Notes: generated by a model not told the origin, from the letters alone. Positions 21,321-30,545 are shown, counted from the stretch's first letter. The stretch is DNA of 64,000 nucleotides from Rossellomorea arthrocnemi (GCF_904424705.1 NZ_CAJGBF010000007.1:62001-126000), one strand, 5' to 3'. Translations and numbers: made by a program.

Positions 21321-21944
21321 TTACGTACGCTCAATCAAAATAGCACGAACCGGGGACCCGTCCCCTTCTTTAAGTGGAAGGGGGAGGGCAGCCAGATCGT
21401 ATAACCCCGGGTTCACGTGAGTAAGGTCGATTCCTTCCAAAATTCCAATGTCATGATCGCACAGAGAATGATGGGCTTCCAATTCCTTACTATCCAAAGG
21501 ATCAACAGAAGGAAGATCCACCCCGATCAGATCAATGCCCTCTTCCTTTAAAAAGGGAGCCAGCGCCTTACTTATAGGGGGGATATGCTCGGGAAATCGA
21601 TTTGGATCCTTCCAGGCATTGGTTTTAAATAGAACTTTTTTAACATTAGCAAAGTCGATCTCCATTAACAGTTCTGGACTGATTTCCGTAGAATCCTCCA
21701 CCGAAACGACGATTGCCGGTCCCATGAACCGCTCCAAAGTCATATCAAGTATTCGGTTCCCGTCAATGTCAAAGTGGAAGGGAGCATCAACATGGGTGCC
21801 TGTATGAGAACTCATCTTCAGCTGTCCGACGTTGACAGACCCTGTTTCCTCCTTCGTCCAATTCAGTGAGAAGGCAAAGGGGGTGTCACCTGGCCAAACA
21901 GGTGTATCATTGTGCAGGGGTCTTGAAATATCGATGATCTTCAT
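21321..21944 (-). CDS. kynB: Kynurenine formamidase
   Basis: The enzyme hydrolyses N-formylkynurenine to kynurenine and formate in tryptophan breakdown. It belongs to the cyclase/metal-dependent hydrolase family. The motif SSHTGTHVDAPFHF (about residues 45-58) carries the metal ligands, and the length of 207 residues is typical of bacterial KynB. DISRPLHNDTPVWPGD at the N-terminus is also characteristic. It lies 21 bases after kynU on the same strand, so the two form an operon. The first pathway enzyme, tryptophan 2,3-dioxygenase (kynA), is not in the window. Confidence 0.9.
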   Translation of the reverse strand: MKIIDISRPLHNDTPVWPGDTPFAFSLNWTKEETGSVNVGQLKMSSHTGTHVDAPFHFDIDGNRILDMTLERFMGPAIVVSVEDSTEISPELLMEIDFANVKKVLFKTNAWKDPNRFPEHIPPISKALAPFLKEEGIDLIGVDLPSVDPLDSKELEAHHSLCDHDIGILEGIDLTHVNPGLYDLAALPLPLKEGDGSPVRAILIERT

Positions 21945-21965
21945 GATTGCACCATCCTTTCCGCG

Positions 21966-23249
21966 TTACGCGACAACATTCCGCGTATTTTCAAACTGCT
22001 TGTATTCTTCATTTTCCATGATCCTCTTCAGGATTTGAACCGTCTCCCATACATCCTCGTACGACGAATAAAGGGCCACAGGAGCTAACCTGATCACATT
22101 AGGTGAACGGAAATCAGGCGTCACCCTGTTTGCTTTCAAGGCTTTACAGATTCTTGCCGCTTCCTCATGCTGTAAGCTGAGATGTCCGCCCCGGCGATCA
22201 TCTTCAAGGGGGGTGCAAACGGTAAACCCGTATCCGGAGAGTTCTTGTTGGAATAAATCCATCATGAATCTTGTAAGAGAAAGGGATTTCCGTCTCAGAT
22301 TATCCATCCCGGCTTCTTCAAACAATTCAAGGGAGCCAAGTAAAGGAGCGCTGCTCAAAATATGAGGGGTGCCAATTTGAAAAGCTCCGGCAGAATCAGC
22401 ATGATGTAAGGTATGATCCATATCAAACTGCGTATCCTTCCGGGAACTGAACCAGCCGGAAAGACCCGGCTTTTTCCCTGCATGTCTGCTGTGAACGTAT
22501 AATCCCCCGACACCACCAGGCCCGCTATTTAAGTATTTGTAATTACACCAAACGGCAAAGTCCACCCCATCTTCGTGCAGCTGATGAGGGAGGGCCCCGA
22601 TGGAATGAGCCAGGTCGAATCCGATCACAATATCACGTTTATGGGCTTCAGCTGTCAATCGTTTGATATTAAGGAGCTGTCCGCTTCGATAGAGAACGGA
22701 CGGTAAAAGAATAAGGGCAATATCCTCCGTCATATTCGCAATGATGTCTTCTTCTTTTAATGTATATCCATCCCCGCTTTTCACCTGGACCAAATGCCCA
22801 TCAGGTGAATATCCCTTTAATTCCAGCTGGCTTTGAATCGCGTATATATCCGAAGGGAAAGTCAGTTCATCTGCCAAAATCTTAGTGCGTTCTCCCCGGG
22901 GTTGATAGAATGTGGCCAGTAATTGATGGAGATTTGTCGTGATGGATCCTGTCACAATGACTTCTTCCTTTTCTGCTCCCACTAAAGGGGCCGTCATCTC
23001 TCCAAGTTTCTCGGAATAATAGAACCACGGCTCGTGCCCGTCCATCCAGCCATCGATTCCATGTTCCTTCCAATCATTCAAGGAGGTCAGCAACGACTGT
23101 TCAGCGCGCTTTGAAAGCAGTCCTAATGAGTTTCCATCCATATAATAGTGGTTTTCCTTGATGTAGAATTCGTTGCGGAATTGAGCCAGAGAGTCCTGTT
23201 TATCCAGCTCCCGAGCATGTTTCATTGTCTTTTCTTCTCTATATGTCAT
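21966..23249 (-). CDS. kynU: Kynureninase
   Basis: This PLP enzyme cleaves kynurenine to anthranilate and alanine. The 427-residue protein shows [19 protein letters not shown] near the N-terminus, [17 protein letters not shown] with the PLP aspartate, and the lysine site [16 protein letters not shown]. The ATG at 23249 follows AAGGTGG at a good distance. An internal ATG at 23225 has no comparable site. It is the first gene of the kynU-kynB operon and diverges from a sigma-54 activator across a 223-base region full of inverted repeats. Anthranilate produced here could be recycled to tryptophan or degraded further. Confidence 0.93.
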   Translation of the reverse strand: MTYREEKTMKHARELDKQDSLAQFRNEFYIKENHYYMDGNSLGLLSKRAEQSLLTSLNDWKEHGIDGWMDGHEPWFYYSEKLGEMTAPLVGAEKEEVIVTGSITTNLHQLLATFYQPRGERTKILADELTFPSDIYAIQSQLELKGYSPDGHLVQVKSGDGYTLKEEDIIANMTEDIALILLPSVLYRSGQLLNIKRLTAEAHKRDIVIGFDLAHSIGALPHQLHEDGVDFAVWCNYKYLNSGPGGVGGLYVHSRHAGKKPGLSGWFSSRKDTQFDMDHTLHHADSAGAFQIGTPHILSSAPLLGSLELFEEAGMDNLRRKSLSLTRFMMDLFQQELSGYGFTVCTPLEDDRRGGHLSLQHEEAARICKALKANRVTPDFRSPNVIRLAPVALYSSYEDVWETVQILKRIMENEEYKQFENTRNVVA

Positions 23250-23330
23250 CCCTATCCCACCTTCAACAGTCTTACCAAAATGATAATCGAAATGATTTGA
23301 ATAGTAAAATAATTATTCGGATTTTTAAAG

Positions 23331-23381
23331 TTGAGAGTATACATTTTTGAATAAATAATTCAAAAATGTATAAAAACTCAA
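23331..23381. promoter_or_regulatory. Long inverted repeat upstream of kynU and the sigma-54 activator
   Basis: TATACATTTTTGAA (23338-23351) and TTCAAAAATGTATA (23359-23372) are perfect 14-base arms around a seven-base spacer. Outer TTGAG (23331) and CTCAA (23377) extend the symmetry. It is too AT-rich and wrongly placed for a terminator, so an operator or activator site is more likely. Confidence 0.6.
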
Positions 23382-23423
23382 AATAGTCTGGTATAAATGA
23401 GTTATTATCATTTATTTCAGTTT

Positions 23424-23445
23424 AATTATTCATAACTGAATAATT
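23424..23445. promoter_or_regulatory. Second inverted repeat in the same intergenic region
   Basis: AATTATTCA (23424-23432) and TGAATAATT (23437-23445) are perfect nine-base arms. The half-site AATTATTC also occurs near 23311, which suggests a repeated binding motif. Confidence 0.5.
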
Positions 23446-23472
23446 TTCAGACGATTAGAGGAGGGAACATCC

Positions 23473-24852
23473 TTGACACAAACAAAAAAAAGCTGGAATG
23501 AAAACGAAGCGATTCTTCATTCACTGCAGGACGATATATTAGTAACGAATACAGACGGGATCATTCTGAAAGTCAGTGAGGCAACCGGTGGCATCTATAA
23601 TGTGAAGTCTGAAGATATGGTGGGGAAGTCCGTCTATGATCTCGAAAAAGAAGGAATCTTCACTCCGTTATTAACTCCAATGGTTTTAAAGGAAAAGAAG
23701 AAAATTACGTTGGTTCAAACAAGTAAAGAAGGAAAAAAACTCCTGGTTACAGGGATTCCTGTCTTCCATGAAAATGGTGAACTTGTACGGATCGTCAGCT
23801 ATTCACACGATGTAACGGAACTATTGAATATGAAAAAATATTTGATGGATATGGAAGACGAAATGGAAAGGGTAAAAAGTGAGCTTGAAATTCTCAGGAG
23901 CCGTCACTATTATTCTGACGGCATCATCGCTACCAGCGATGAGATGAAGAGGGTGCTGCAGGTTGCACTTCAAGTAGCAGAAGTGGATGTGAACGTTCTC
24001 CTATTAGGGGAATCCGGTGTTGGCAAGTCCCATATTGCGAAATTCATCCATAACAAAAGTCAAAGAAAAAGGGGACCGTTCATAGAGGTCAATTGCGGGG
24101 CTATTCCGGAGTCCTTATTTGAAGCTGAGTTCTTCGGGTATGAACCTGGCTCATTCACTGGAGCAGATCGTAAGGGGAAGATAGGGCTTGCTGAACTTGC
24201 AGAAGGCGGGACGCTTTTCCTCGATGAGATCGGGGAACTATCACAATCAAATCAAGTGAAAATTCTAAAGTTCATTCAAGAGAAACAATTTTACCGAGTC
24301 GGCGGGACGAAGCAAAGGAAGGTGGACTTTCGAGTCTTGGCAGCCACGAACAGGGAGTTGGAGAAGGCAGTAGAGAAGAGGGAATTCAGGCAGGATCTAT
24401 TCTTTCGTTTGAATGTAGTTCCCATTACCATTCCGCCTTTAAGAGAGAGAACATCGGATATTATTACGATGCTCGATTATTTTGTGAACTATTTTTGTGA
24501 GAAATATCAGCGCCGGCGAACCCTGGATGAAGGGGTGGTTCATCAGCTGCTCATTCAGGAATGGAAAGGGAATGTCAGAGAGTTGATGAATCTGATTGAA
24601 AGACTGATCGTGACATCTTCCAGGCAGTTAATTGAAATGGGGAACCTCCCGGGACAATACACAAAACATCCGGGTTACCTTTCTGAGATTGACCATGATG
24701 GCCAAACCTTAAAACACATTCTTGAATCGGTTGAAGAGCAGGTGCTGAAGAAAGCGAGGCACAAGCATAAAACAACGACTCAAATGGCACAAAGTCTAGG
24801 AGTCAGCCAGCCTTCAATCGTCAGAAAACTTAAAAAATACAAAATAAAATAA
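23473..24852 (+). CDS. Sigma-54-dependent transcriptional activator with PAS domain
   Basis: This enhancer-binding protein of the RocR/BkdR kind activates SigL (sigma-54) RNA polymerase. A PAS sensor covers about residues 12-120 and a short coiled linker about 125-150. The AAA+ domain (about 155-385) has Walker A GESGVGKS, the sigma-54 contact loop GSFTGA (a variant of GAFTGA) and Walker B GGTLFLDEIGEL. A Fis-type helix-turn-helix ends the protein (TTQMAQSLGVSQPSIVRKLK). It starts at TTG 23473 after GAGGAGGG. A sigma-54 promoter lies immediately downstream, so the next gene, a YjiH-type protein, is the likely target. The signal is unknown. Confidence 0.9.
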   Translation: MTQTKKSWNENEAILHSLQDDILVTNTDGIILKVSEATGGIYNVKSEDMVGKSVYDLEKEGIFTPLLTPMVLKEKKKITLVQTSKEGKKLLVTGIPVFHENGELVRIVSYSHDVTELLNMKKYLMDMEDEMERVKSELEILRSRHYYSDGIIATSDEMKRVLQVALQVAEVDVNVLLLGESGVGKSHIAKFIHNKSQRKRGPFIEVNCGAIPESLFEAEFFGYEPGSFTGADRKGKIGLAELAEGGTLFLDEIGELSQSNQVKILKFIQEKQFYRVGGTKQRKVDFRVLAATNRELEKAVEKREFRQDLFFRLNVVPITIPPLRERTSDIITMLDYFVNYFCEKYQRRRTLDEGVVHQLLIQEWKGNVRELMNLIERLIVTSSRQLIEMGNLPGQYTKHPGYLSEIDHDGQTLKHILESVEEQVLKKARHKHKTTTQMAQSLGVSQPSIVRKLKKYKIK

Positions 24853-24856
24853 AAGA

Positions 24857-24873
24857 TTGGCATGATACTTGCA
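24857..24873 (+). promoter_or_regulatory. Sigma-54 (-24/-12) promoter
   Basis: TTGGCATGATACTTGCA has GG (24859-24860) and GC (24871-24872) exactly ten bases apart, the invariant spacing of sigma-54 promoters. It lies directly after the activator gene and about 95 bases before the preferred start of the YjiH-type gene. Confidence 0.88.
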
Positions 24874-24965
24874 AGTACTAAGGTGATGAAGAGGATAGCA
24901 TGAAAGGGGAACGGGGCACAGAGGTGCCAGGTCCAGGGTATAAAATTTCAAAGGGGTGTTTGACA

Positions 24966-26351
24966 ATGGAAGTTGGAAAACAGAATGTTAGTCAATTACA
25001 AACCGAGTCCGGAAAATCGGCAAAGGAAGCAATGAAATTTATCATTCCTTCCTTGATAGGCGTCTTGCTGTTTTTGGTCCCTGTGACATATGAAGGGAAC
25101 ATGACCATAGGGGTCGGGATCTTTGCTTCCTATTTTCAAGGGGTGTTAGAAGATGTATTACCATTATTCATGACGATCATTTTTGGTATATCAGCACTCA
25201 TGGCCATTTATACGAAATTCTTTCATCCGAAGTGGATCGTCACACAACCATTTCTAAAAGGACTTTTCGATGTAGGTACTTTCTGGATCACCATTCGTGT
25301 ACTTGGGTCAATCTTTGCGATTATGACTGTCAATGGAATCGGCCCGGAATGGATTATATCTGATTTTACAGGCGGAACTGTACTGTATTCGTTAGTACCT
25401 GTTTTAACGACCTGGTTCCTGTTTGCCGGTTTATTGATGCCACTGCTTTTAGACTTCGGATTAATGGATTTCTTTGGAACTCTGCTTCAGAAAATCATGA
25501 AGCCCCTATTCCAGCTGCCGGGTCGCTCATCCATCGATGCCCTTGCTTCCTGGATGGGGAGCGGGACAGTAGGCGTTCTGATTACAACGAAACAATTTGA
25601 AGAAGGCTACTATACAAAACGGGAAGCTGCCGTGATTGCAACAAACTTTTCCGTTGCATCCATCGCTTTCAGCCTCGTGATCGTCAGTTTCATAGGCTTG
25701 GAATCCATGTTTGTTCAATTGTACGGAACGGTCGTCATTGCAGGGATTGCAGCTGCAGTGATATGTCCGCGGATTCCACCCCTTTCCCGTAAAAAAGACA
25801 CGTATTATGAACCGGTCGGCATGCAGATTTCTGAAACGGTCCCTGAAAATGTATCCCGTTTTCAATGGGGCTTTGAAAAGGCCGTGGAAAAAGCATCCGA
25901 AGTAAAGAGTATTGGAGAAGTAACGAAAAAAGGGCTGCAGAACGTACTGGACATCTGGTTCGGACTCATTCCCCTCGTCATGGCCCTTGGAACACTTGCT
26001 TTAGTCGTTGCAGAGTATACTCCGGTGTTTGATGTATTGGCATACCCGGTCGTGCCTCTCCTTGAACTTTTGCAAATCCCCCAGGCTGCTGATGCTGCCC
26101 CTGCGATGATTGTCGGGTTTGCCGATATGTTCCTCCCGGCAGTGGTGGGCAGCGGGATCGAGAGTGAGTTAACGAGATTTGTGATTGCTGCCATGTCTCT
26201 GACTCAATTAATCTACATGTCTGAGATCGGGATTCTATTAATTAAATCCAAAATTCCCATCAGCTTCTTAGATCTCTTTATCATCTTCATCCAACGTACA
26301 ATCATTACGTTACCGATCGTAGCATTACTCGCGCACTTCTTCTTTATGTAG
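24966..26351 (+). CDS. YjiH-family membrane protein (nucleoside-gate domain)
   Basis: This integral membrane protein has about ten hydrophobic segments spread over 461 residues. It resembles YjiH proteins, which carry the Gate (nucleoside recognition) domain, and is probably a transporter. Conserved-looking pieces include MKFIIPSLIGVLLFLVPV at the start and SWMGSGTVGVLITTKQF in the middle. I prefer ATG 24966 behind AAAGGGGTG. ATG 24900 in the same frame would add 22 residues. The strong sigma-54 promoter upstream and the class III aminotransferase downstream suggest uptake of an amino compound, but the substrate is a guess. Confidence 0.75.
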   Translation: MEVGKQNVSQLQTESGKSAKEAMKFIIPSLIGVLLFLVPVTYEGNMTIGVGIFASYFQGVLEDVLPLFMTIIFGISALMAIYTKFFHPKWIVTQPFLKGLFDVGTFWITIRVLGSIFAIMTVNGIGPEWIISDFTGGTVLYSLVPVLTTWFLFAGLLMPLLLDFGLMDFFGTLLQKIMKPLFQLPGRSSIDALASWMGSGTVGVLITTKQFEEGYYTKREAAVIATNFSVASIAFSLVIVSFIGLESMFVQLYGTVVIAGIAAAVICPRIPPLSRKKDTYYEPVGMQISETVPENVSRFQWGFEKAVEKASEVKSIGEVTKKGLQNVLDIWFGLIPLVMALGTLALVVAEYTPVFDVLAYPVVPLLELLQIPQAADAAPAMIVGFADMFLPAVVGSGIESELTRFVIAAMSLTQLIYMSEIGILLIKSKIPISFLDLFIIFIQRTIITLPIVALLAHFFFM

Positions 26352-26420
26352 GACCCTTTTTGCAGAAATTGTTACTTTAAAATCAGATTATGCAAAGGCT
26401 CTGTCAACTTGTAAGTGCAG

Positions 26421-26540
26421 GATGGTGAGGGGGACTGCTTCGCTTTCCGCGGACGTACGGCCGAGCCTCCTCAGCTTTCGCTTCCGGGGTCTCGGCACGC
26501 CCGTTTTTCCGCAGGAGTCTACGCAGTTCCCCTCACCATC
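26421..26540 (+). repeat. GC-rich dispersed stem-loop element, copy 2
   Basis: The ends GATGGTGAGGGG (26421-26432) and CCCCTCACCATC (26529-26540) are perfectly complementary and extend to 18 bases with one mismatch. The middle shares GCTTTCCGCGG, GAGCCTCCTCAGC, CCGGGGTCTC and CCGCAGGAGTC with copy 1. The gap 26352-26898 contains only this element and copy 3. Confidence 0.85.
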
Positions 26541-26699
26541 TAAACAAGGATGAGTGTGACAGAGCTCAGTAGTGACAAAAAAACCTGGAAAGAACAGGCT
26601 CTCTACTACAGAAGCTATTGACTGTTGTATGCTAATGGTAATTCCGTACGTGAAAAGTTGGTATCGATATTAGTTATTTGAGAAACTCATGCTTATAAA

Positions 26700-26827
26700 G
26701 TTGATTGGAGCGGAAGGTGCTCGACTCCTGCGGGAATTGCGGGAAAGTTGAGACCCCACAGGGCAATAAGCCCGAGGAGGCTCAACTCACGCCCCGCGGA
26801 AAGCGAGCACCTGGAGCGGAAATCAAT
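26700..26827 (-). repeat. GC-rich dispersed stem-loop element, copy 3 (inverted)
   Basis: GGTGCTCG (26716-26723) and CGAGCACC (26804-26811) bound the core, and TTGATT/AATCAA lie outside. The shared boxes appear in reverse complement (GAGGAGGCTCAACTC, CCCCGCGGAAAGCGAG). Confidence 0.85.
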
Positions 26828-26913
26828 CAGCACTTTCCTTTTAACAACGTTATGAAAGCAACTTTATGTAAAACCTCGATTTAGACAAAAAGAAGAATAT
26901 GGGGGTTACTGAA

Positions 26914-28236
26914 ATGGAACGAACGTTTGAACAGCTTATCGAGCGTATGCCTGAACGTCTGGCACCAAGTATGGCAAAGGATCATCCGAATTTACCCGTA
27001 GTGAAAGAAGAAGGCTGCTACTACTATGGACTGGATGGAAAAAAATATCTTGATTTCACCTCTGGAATCGCCGTGACGAATGTGGGACATCGCCATCCGA
27101 AAATTGTACAAGCAATCAAAGATGCAGCGGACGGTCTAATGCACGGACCTTCAGGTGTCATCATGTATGAATCGATCCTTCGCCTGGCAGATGAACTGGC
27201 AGAAATCCTTCCAGGTGATTTGGATAGTTTCTTTTTTGCCAATAGCGGGACGGAAGCGATTGAAGGGGCGATCAAGCTTGCTAAATATGTAACGAAGCGT
27301 CCTTATGTTATTTCCTTTACCGGATGTTTTCATGGTCGCTCCCTGGGGGCACTCAGTGTAACGACTTCAAAAAGTAAGTATCGAAAGTTTATGCAACCGT
27401 CAGGATTAACGTATCAGATTCCTTATGCGAATGAACGGGAGTGTCCAGAGGGAGAGGATTCAGCCCGTTATGTTGTCAGTAAGCTTGAGAAGGATTTTGA
27501 AATGCTTTTTAATCACCAGGTAACTCCTGAGGAAGTCGCGTGTGTCATTTTAGAACCGGTTCTGGGGGAAGGGGGATATATCATCCCTCCGAAGACATGG
27601 CTTAAAAAGGTAAGGGAGATTTGTGACCGGCATGATATTTTACTGATTTTCGATGAAGTCCAAACAGGCTTCGGCCGTACCGGCAATTGGTTCGCAGCAC
27701 AAACATTCGACGTGACGCCGGATATTATGGCGATTGCAAAGGGTATTGCATCGGGCCTTCCCTTGAGCGCAACGGTAGCATCCAATAAACTGATGAAAGA
27801 GTGGCCTCTTGGAAGCCATGGGACGACGTTTGGTGGAAACCCGATCGCATGCTCGGTTGGCCTAGCTACATTAGAAGTTATGAAGGAGGAAAACCTTCTT
27901 GATAATACGAAGACGATGGGGGCTTATGCCGTTTCCAGACTTGAGCGTTTAAAGGAAAAACATCATGTGATCGGGAGCATTCGAGCTGTTGGGTTAATGA
28001 TCGGTATTGAAATCGTACATCCTCAAACAGGAAATCCAAATCAGGAAGGTTTAATGAACATCCTTGATCGGGCGCTGGAAAAAGGGGTATTATTCTACCT
28101 GTGCGGCAATCATAGTGAAGTGATTCGCATGATTCCACCGCTTACTGTAACAAAAGAACAAATTGATGATGGACTGAGGATGCTGGATGAAGCATTGAGC
28201 GAGTATGAGGCTACATTGATGAGTCATTTAGATTGA
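26914..28236 (+). CDS. Class III aminotransferase, GabT-like
   Basis: This PLP aminotransferase of the 4-aminobutyrate/acetylornithine group has about 440 residues. Features are [17 protein letters not shown] near the N-terminus, [47 protein letters not shown] with the PLP aspartate, and the lysine in [14 protein letters not shown] chose ATG 26914 ([14 protein letters not shown]) because a GGGGG run sits eight bases upstream. ATG 26899 has only weak signals. GABA, beta-alanine or another omega-amino acid is the likely donor. Whether it is cotranscribed with the YjiH-type gene across the 560-base repeat-filled gap is unclear. Confidence 0.85.
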   Translation: MERTFEQLIERMPERLAPSMAKDHPNLPVVKEEGCYYYGLDGKKYLDFTSGIAVTNVGHRHPKIVQAIKDAADGLMHGPSGVIMYESILRLADELAEILPGDLDSFFFANSGTEAIEGAIKLAKYVTKRPYVISFTGCFHGRSLGALSVTTSKSKYRKFMQPSGLTYQIPYANERECPEGEDSARYVVSKLEKDFEMLFNHQVTPEEVACVILEPVLGEGGYIIPPKTWLKKVREICDRHDILLIFDEVQTGFGRTGNWFAAQTFDVTPDIMAIAKGIASGLPLSATVASNKLMKEWPLGSHGTTFGGNPIACSVGLATLEVMKEENLLDNTKTMGAYAVSRLERLKEKHHVIGSIRAVGLMIGIEIVHPQTGNPNQEGLMNILDRALEKGVLFYLCGNHSEVIRMIPPLTVTKEQIDDGLRMLDEALSEYEATLMSHLD

Positions 28237-28255
28237 CCTTTCTATAATAATATAA

Positions 28256-28297
28256 AGACCAGTCTCCAGGTACACTTTTGTATCTGGAGACTGGTCT
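28256..28297. terminator. Bidirectional terminator
   Basis: AGACCAGTCTCCAG (28256-28269) and CTGGAGACTGGTCT (28284-28297) are perfect 14-base arms. The hairpin lies between the convergent aminotransferase and symporter genes. The T-tract is poor on the plus strand and somewhat better on the minus strand. Confidence 0.75.
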
Positions 28298-28360
28298 AAT
28301 GATTAGCTCGCTATTTTAGAAAAAGCAACAAAGCTTACGAAAATGCCTTTTATCATGATA

Positions 28361-29770
28361 TTATGCAGTTTGTTGTAATTGATCATCACTTTTGTTTGTA
28401 GTCATAAGAGTCACTACGATCAACACAATAATGGCCAATGGAACAGCGATGACAACGCTGTTTAGATCAAATGGTTTCTGAAGAGCAATCTCCCAAACCA
28501 ATGTGGATACAACTCCTGTTACCATTGAAGAAACGCCTCCAGCAGCATTCACTCGTTTCCAGAAGAAAACGGCTAATACGGCTGGGGTAATGCCTGCTCC
28601 ATAAACAGTGTAAGCGTACATTTGAACATCGAGCACACTTGGAAAGTAATTGATAATGATAAATGCTAAAGCTCCAAGTACAACAATGAAAGTCTTGGTG
28701 ATCTTCAACTGTTTATCATCTGAAGCATTTGGATTAATATATTTTCCGTAAATATCATAGGTTAAATTCGTTGCAGCAGACAATAGATAGGAATTTCCTG
28801 TTGTAATGATAAAGGAAGCTGCTGCTGCCAATAGAATTCCTCCAATTCCAATCGGCATCGCAATCGTCGTGGCCATTAAGGCCATTCCTGGATCAATTTC
28901 CGGGAAGAGAGAACGGGATGCAAAAGCGATTAAAGAGATGGCAGGAGAAATGATAATCATGGCAATGAGCCACCCGATTTGCCCTTTTCTTGATGAAGAA
29001 TCTCCTTTGGATGAAGCCAGACGTTGGTACATGTTTTGGTCACCAAGCAATAAGAAGAGAGACGGCAATAAATATCCGATTAATTGAATGATCGATAAGT
29101 TTCCTGTGGCGGACATATGGGATGCGGGAACATTTTTGACAATTTCATCCCAGCCTCCAGCAATGACGAAAATGGTTGGAACGGTAATGATTAAACCACC
29201 GACCATGAGAAAGCCACTGAGTGCATCTGTTTGTGATACAGAACGCAAACCACCTATCATCGCTAGAAAAATGATGAGAGCAGCACCAATTGTCGTACCA
29301 AGACCAACAGACATACCTGTCGTTAAATTAAGAATAAAACCGAAACCTTTCATCTGATAAGAAACAATGCCGACATACGCTAAGATGATTATGGCACTTG
29401 AAAGATTTCGTGCAGTGGAACCATACTTTTCTTCTAAGATTGCTGAAACCGTATATTTACTGAATGCACGAATTTTCGGTGCAACGAGGTAAAGAATCCC
29501 GATTCCTAAAAGAGTTGGAATCATAAGCATTAACGAAGGAATAATTCCAAAGCTGTATGCTACAGAAGTTTCTCCTCCTGAAATACTTCCACTTCCAGTC
29601 CATGTTGCAAGTAGTGTCCCCATCAATACAAAAGGACCAAGACTTTTTCCTGCTAGAATAAAATCATTACTGCTGGATACTTTCTTTGACATATAGGTTC
29701 CGATACCAATCATGAGCACCGCATATATCCCTATAAACCAAAGTAAATGTGGATTTTGTTGTAATTCCAT
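28361..29770 (-). CDS. Sodium:solute symporter family protein
   Basis: This secondary transporter of the SSS family has about 469 residues with some 13 hydrophobic segments. The N-terminal part reads FIGIYAVLMIGIGTYMSKKV, followed by NDFILAGKSLGPFVLMGTLL, typical of the family's first helices and loop. Family members bring in proline, pantothenate, acetate or sugars with sodium, and I cannot choose among them. ATG 29770 (MELQQNPHLLW) follows AGGAGATGA, so I prefer it to the ATG at 29803. It stands alone, with a long non-coding gap upstream. Confidence 0.88.
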   Translation of the reverse strand: MELQQNPHLLWFIGIYAVLMIGIGTYMSKKVSSSNDFILAGKSLGPFVLMGTLLATWTGSGSISGGETSVAYSFGIIPSLMLMIPTLLGIGILYLVAPKIRAFSKYTVSAILEEKYGSTARNLSSAIIILAYVGIVSYQMKGFGFILNLTTGMSVGLGTTIGAALIIFLAMIGGLRSVSQTDALSGFLMVGGLIITVPTIFVIAGGWDEIVKNVPASHMSATGNLSIIQLIGYLLPSLFLLLGDQNMYQRLASSKGDSSSRKGQIGWLIAMIIISPAISLIAFASRSLFPEIDPGMALMATTIAMPIGIGGILLAAAASFIITTGNSYLLSAATNLTYDIYGKYINPNASDDKQLKITKTFIVVLGALAFIIINYFPSVLDVQMYAYTVYGAGITPAVLAVFFWKRVNAAGGVSSMVTGVVSTLVWEIALQKPFDLNSVVIAVPLAIIVLIVVTLMTTNKSDDQLQQTA

Positions 29771-30074
29771 AAAACGATCATCTCCTGAACAAGATTTGTT
29801 CACGCGAGAGAACGTTGATTCATTTCTTAATCACAATTTCGATCACCGGTGAAAAGATAAACACATTTTTAGCCTGAAGAGAAGGTAGAACGTTCTACCA
29901 AACAATTAAAAAATCTAAAACTATTGAATATGAGTCTAGAGGTTGTAAGAGGCTTTGAAAATGTCTTTCGTTGTGATGTTTTTCATGAATGCTTGTCTCA
30001 CGTAAAAACATTGCTCATTAACCTTAGCACAGATTTATTTTGATAAAAAATGGTTTAAAAGCTTGATTTGACAA

Positions 30075-30092
30075 GATTTCCAGCTGGAAATC
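30075..30092. promoter_or_regulatory. 18-base perfect palindrome in a gene-free gap
   Basis: GATTTCCAGCTGGAAATC reads identically on both strands. It lies about 300 bases upstream of the symporter start. The gap 29804-30634 has no gene and contains this palindrome, a stem-loop, a terminator and a GC-rich repeat. Confidence 0.45.
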
Positions 30093-30210
30093 ATAAGGTG
30101 GGAAAAAGTGGGATGAACGCTAAGGCTATACAGATCAATTGGTACAGAAATAGAAGGAATTATCGGAAATTTAAAATAAATAACAGTGAAGAAAAAGAAA
30201 GAAATCATCC

Positions 30211-30248
30211 TTTATACCTATTACCCGATAGGGTTTTATAGGTATAAA
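30211..30248. repeat. 38-base stem-loop
   Basis: TTTATACCTAT (30211-30221) and ATAGGTATAAA (30238-30248) are perfect 11-base arms. ACCC/GGGT inside them can add four more pairs around GATA. No T-run follows, so it is not an ordinary terminator. Confidence 0.5.
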
Positions 30249-30322
30249 TATTCATATCGTCGACTGTGTTTTGAGTATTCTTAAAGTTAAAAAAGGCTGA
30301 GACAAATGTGTTTAGTCAAAGG

Positions 30323-30380
30323 AAAACCCGAGCGATCATTCTAGATTCTCTTGTGAAAATTGGAATCGTTCGGGTTTTTA
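30323..30380 (-). terminator. Terminator downstream of the RpiR-type regulator
   Basis: AAAACCCGAGCGAT (30323-30336) and ATCGTTCGGGTTTT (30365-30378) form a 14-bp stem with one wobble. T-rich sequence lies on both sides. It is about 255 bases past the regulator's stop, with a repeat in between. Confidence 0.65.
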
Positions 30381-30427
30381 TTATTTTTAATAAAGCATAT
30401 TTAGTGTATTTTGCTGGTTCTAGCTGT

Positions 30428-30545
30428 TGATTGTAGTGCAAGACGAAGACTCCTGTGGGAAAAGCGGAATAGGTGAGACCCCGCAGGAGCGACGAGGAAG
30501 CGCGCCTTCCGCCCGAGGAAAGCGAAGTCTTGCATGGAATCGGGC
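30428..30545 (-). repeat. GC-rich dispersed stem-loop element, copy 4 (inverted)
   Basis: The core is bounded by TGCAAGAC (30437-30444) and GTCTTGCA (30527-30534), a pair different from the other copies but complementary. The inner boxes GACTCCTGTGGGAAAAGCGG, TGAGACCCCG and GAGGAAAGCGAAG match the reverse complement of copy 1. Confidence 0.82.

Noticed and set aside
17955-26827. Repeats as CRISPR or insertion sequence
   Set aside because: Copies are far apart, there are no regular spacers, and no cas or transposase gene is present. They are non-coding stem-loop elements.
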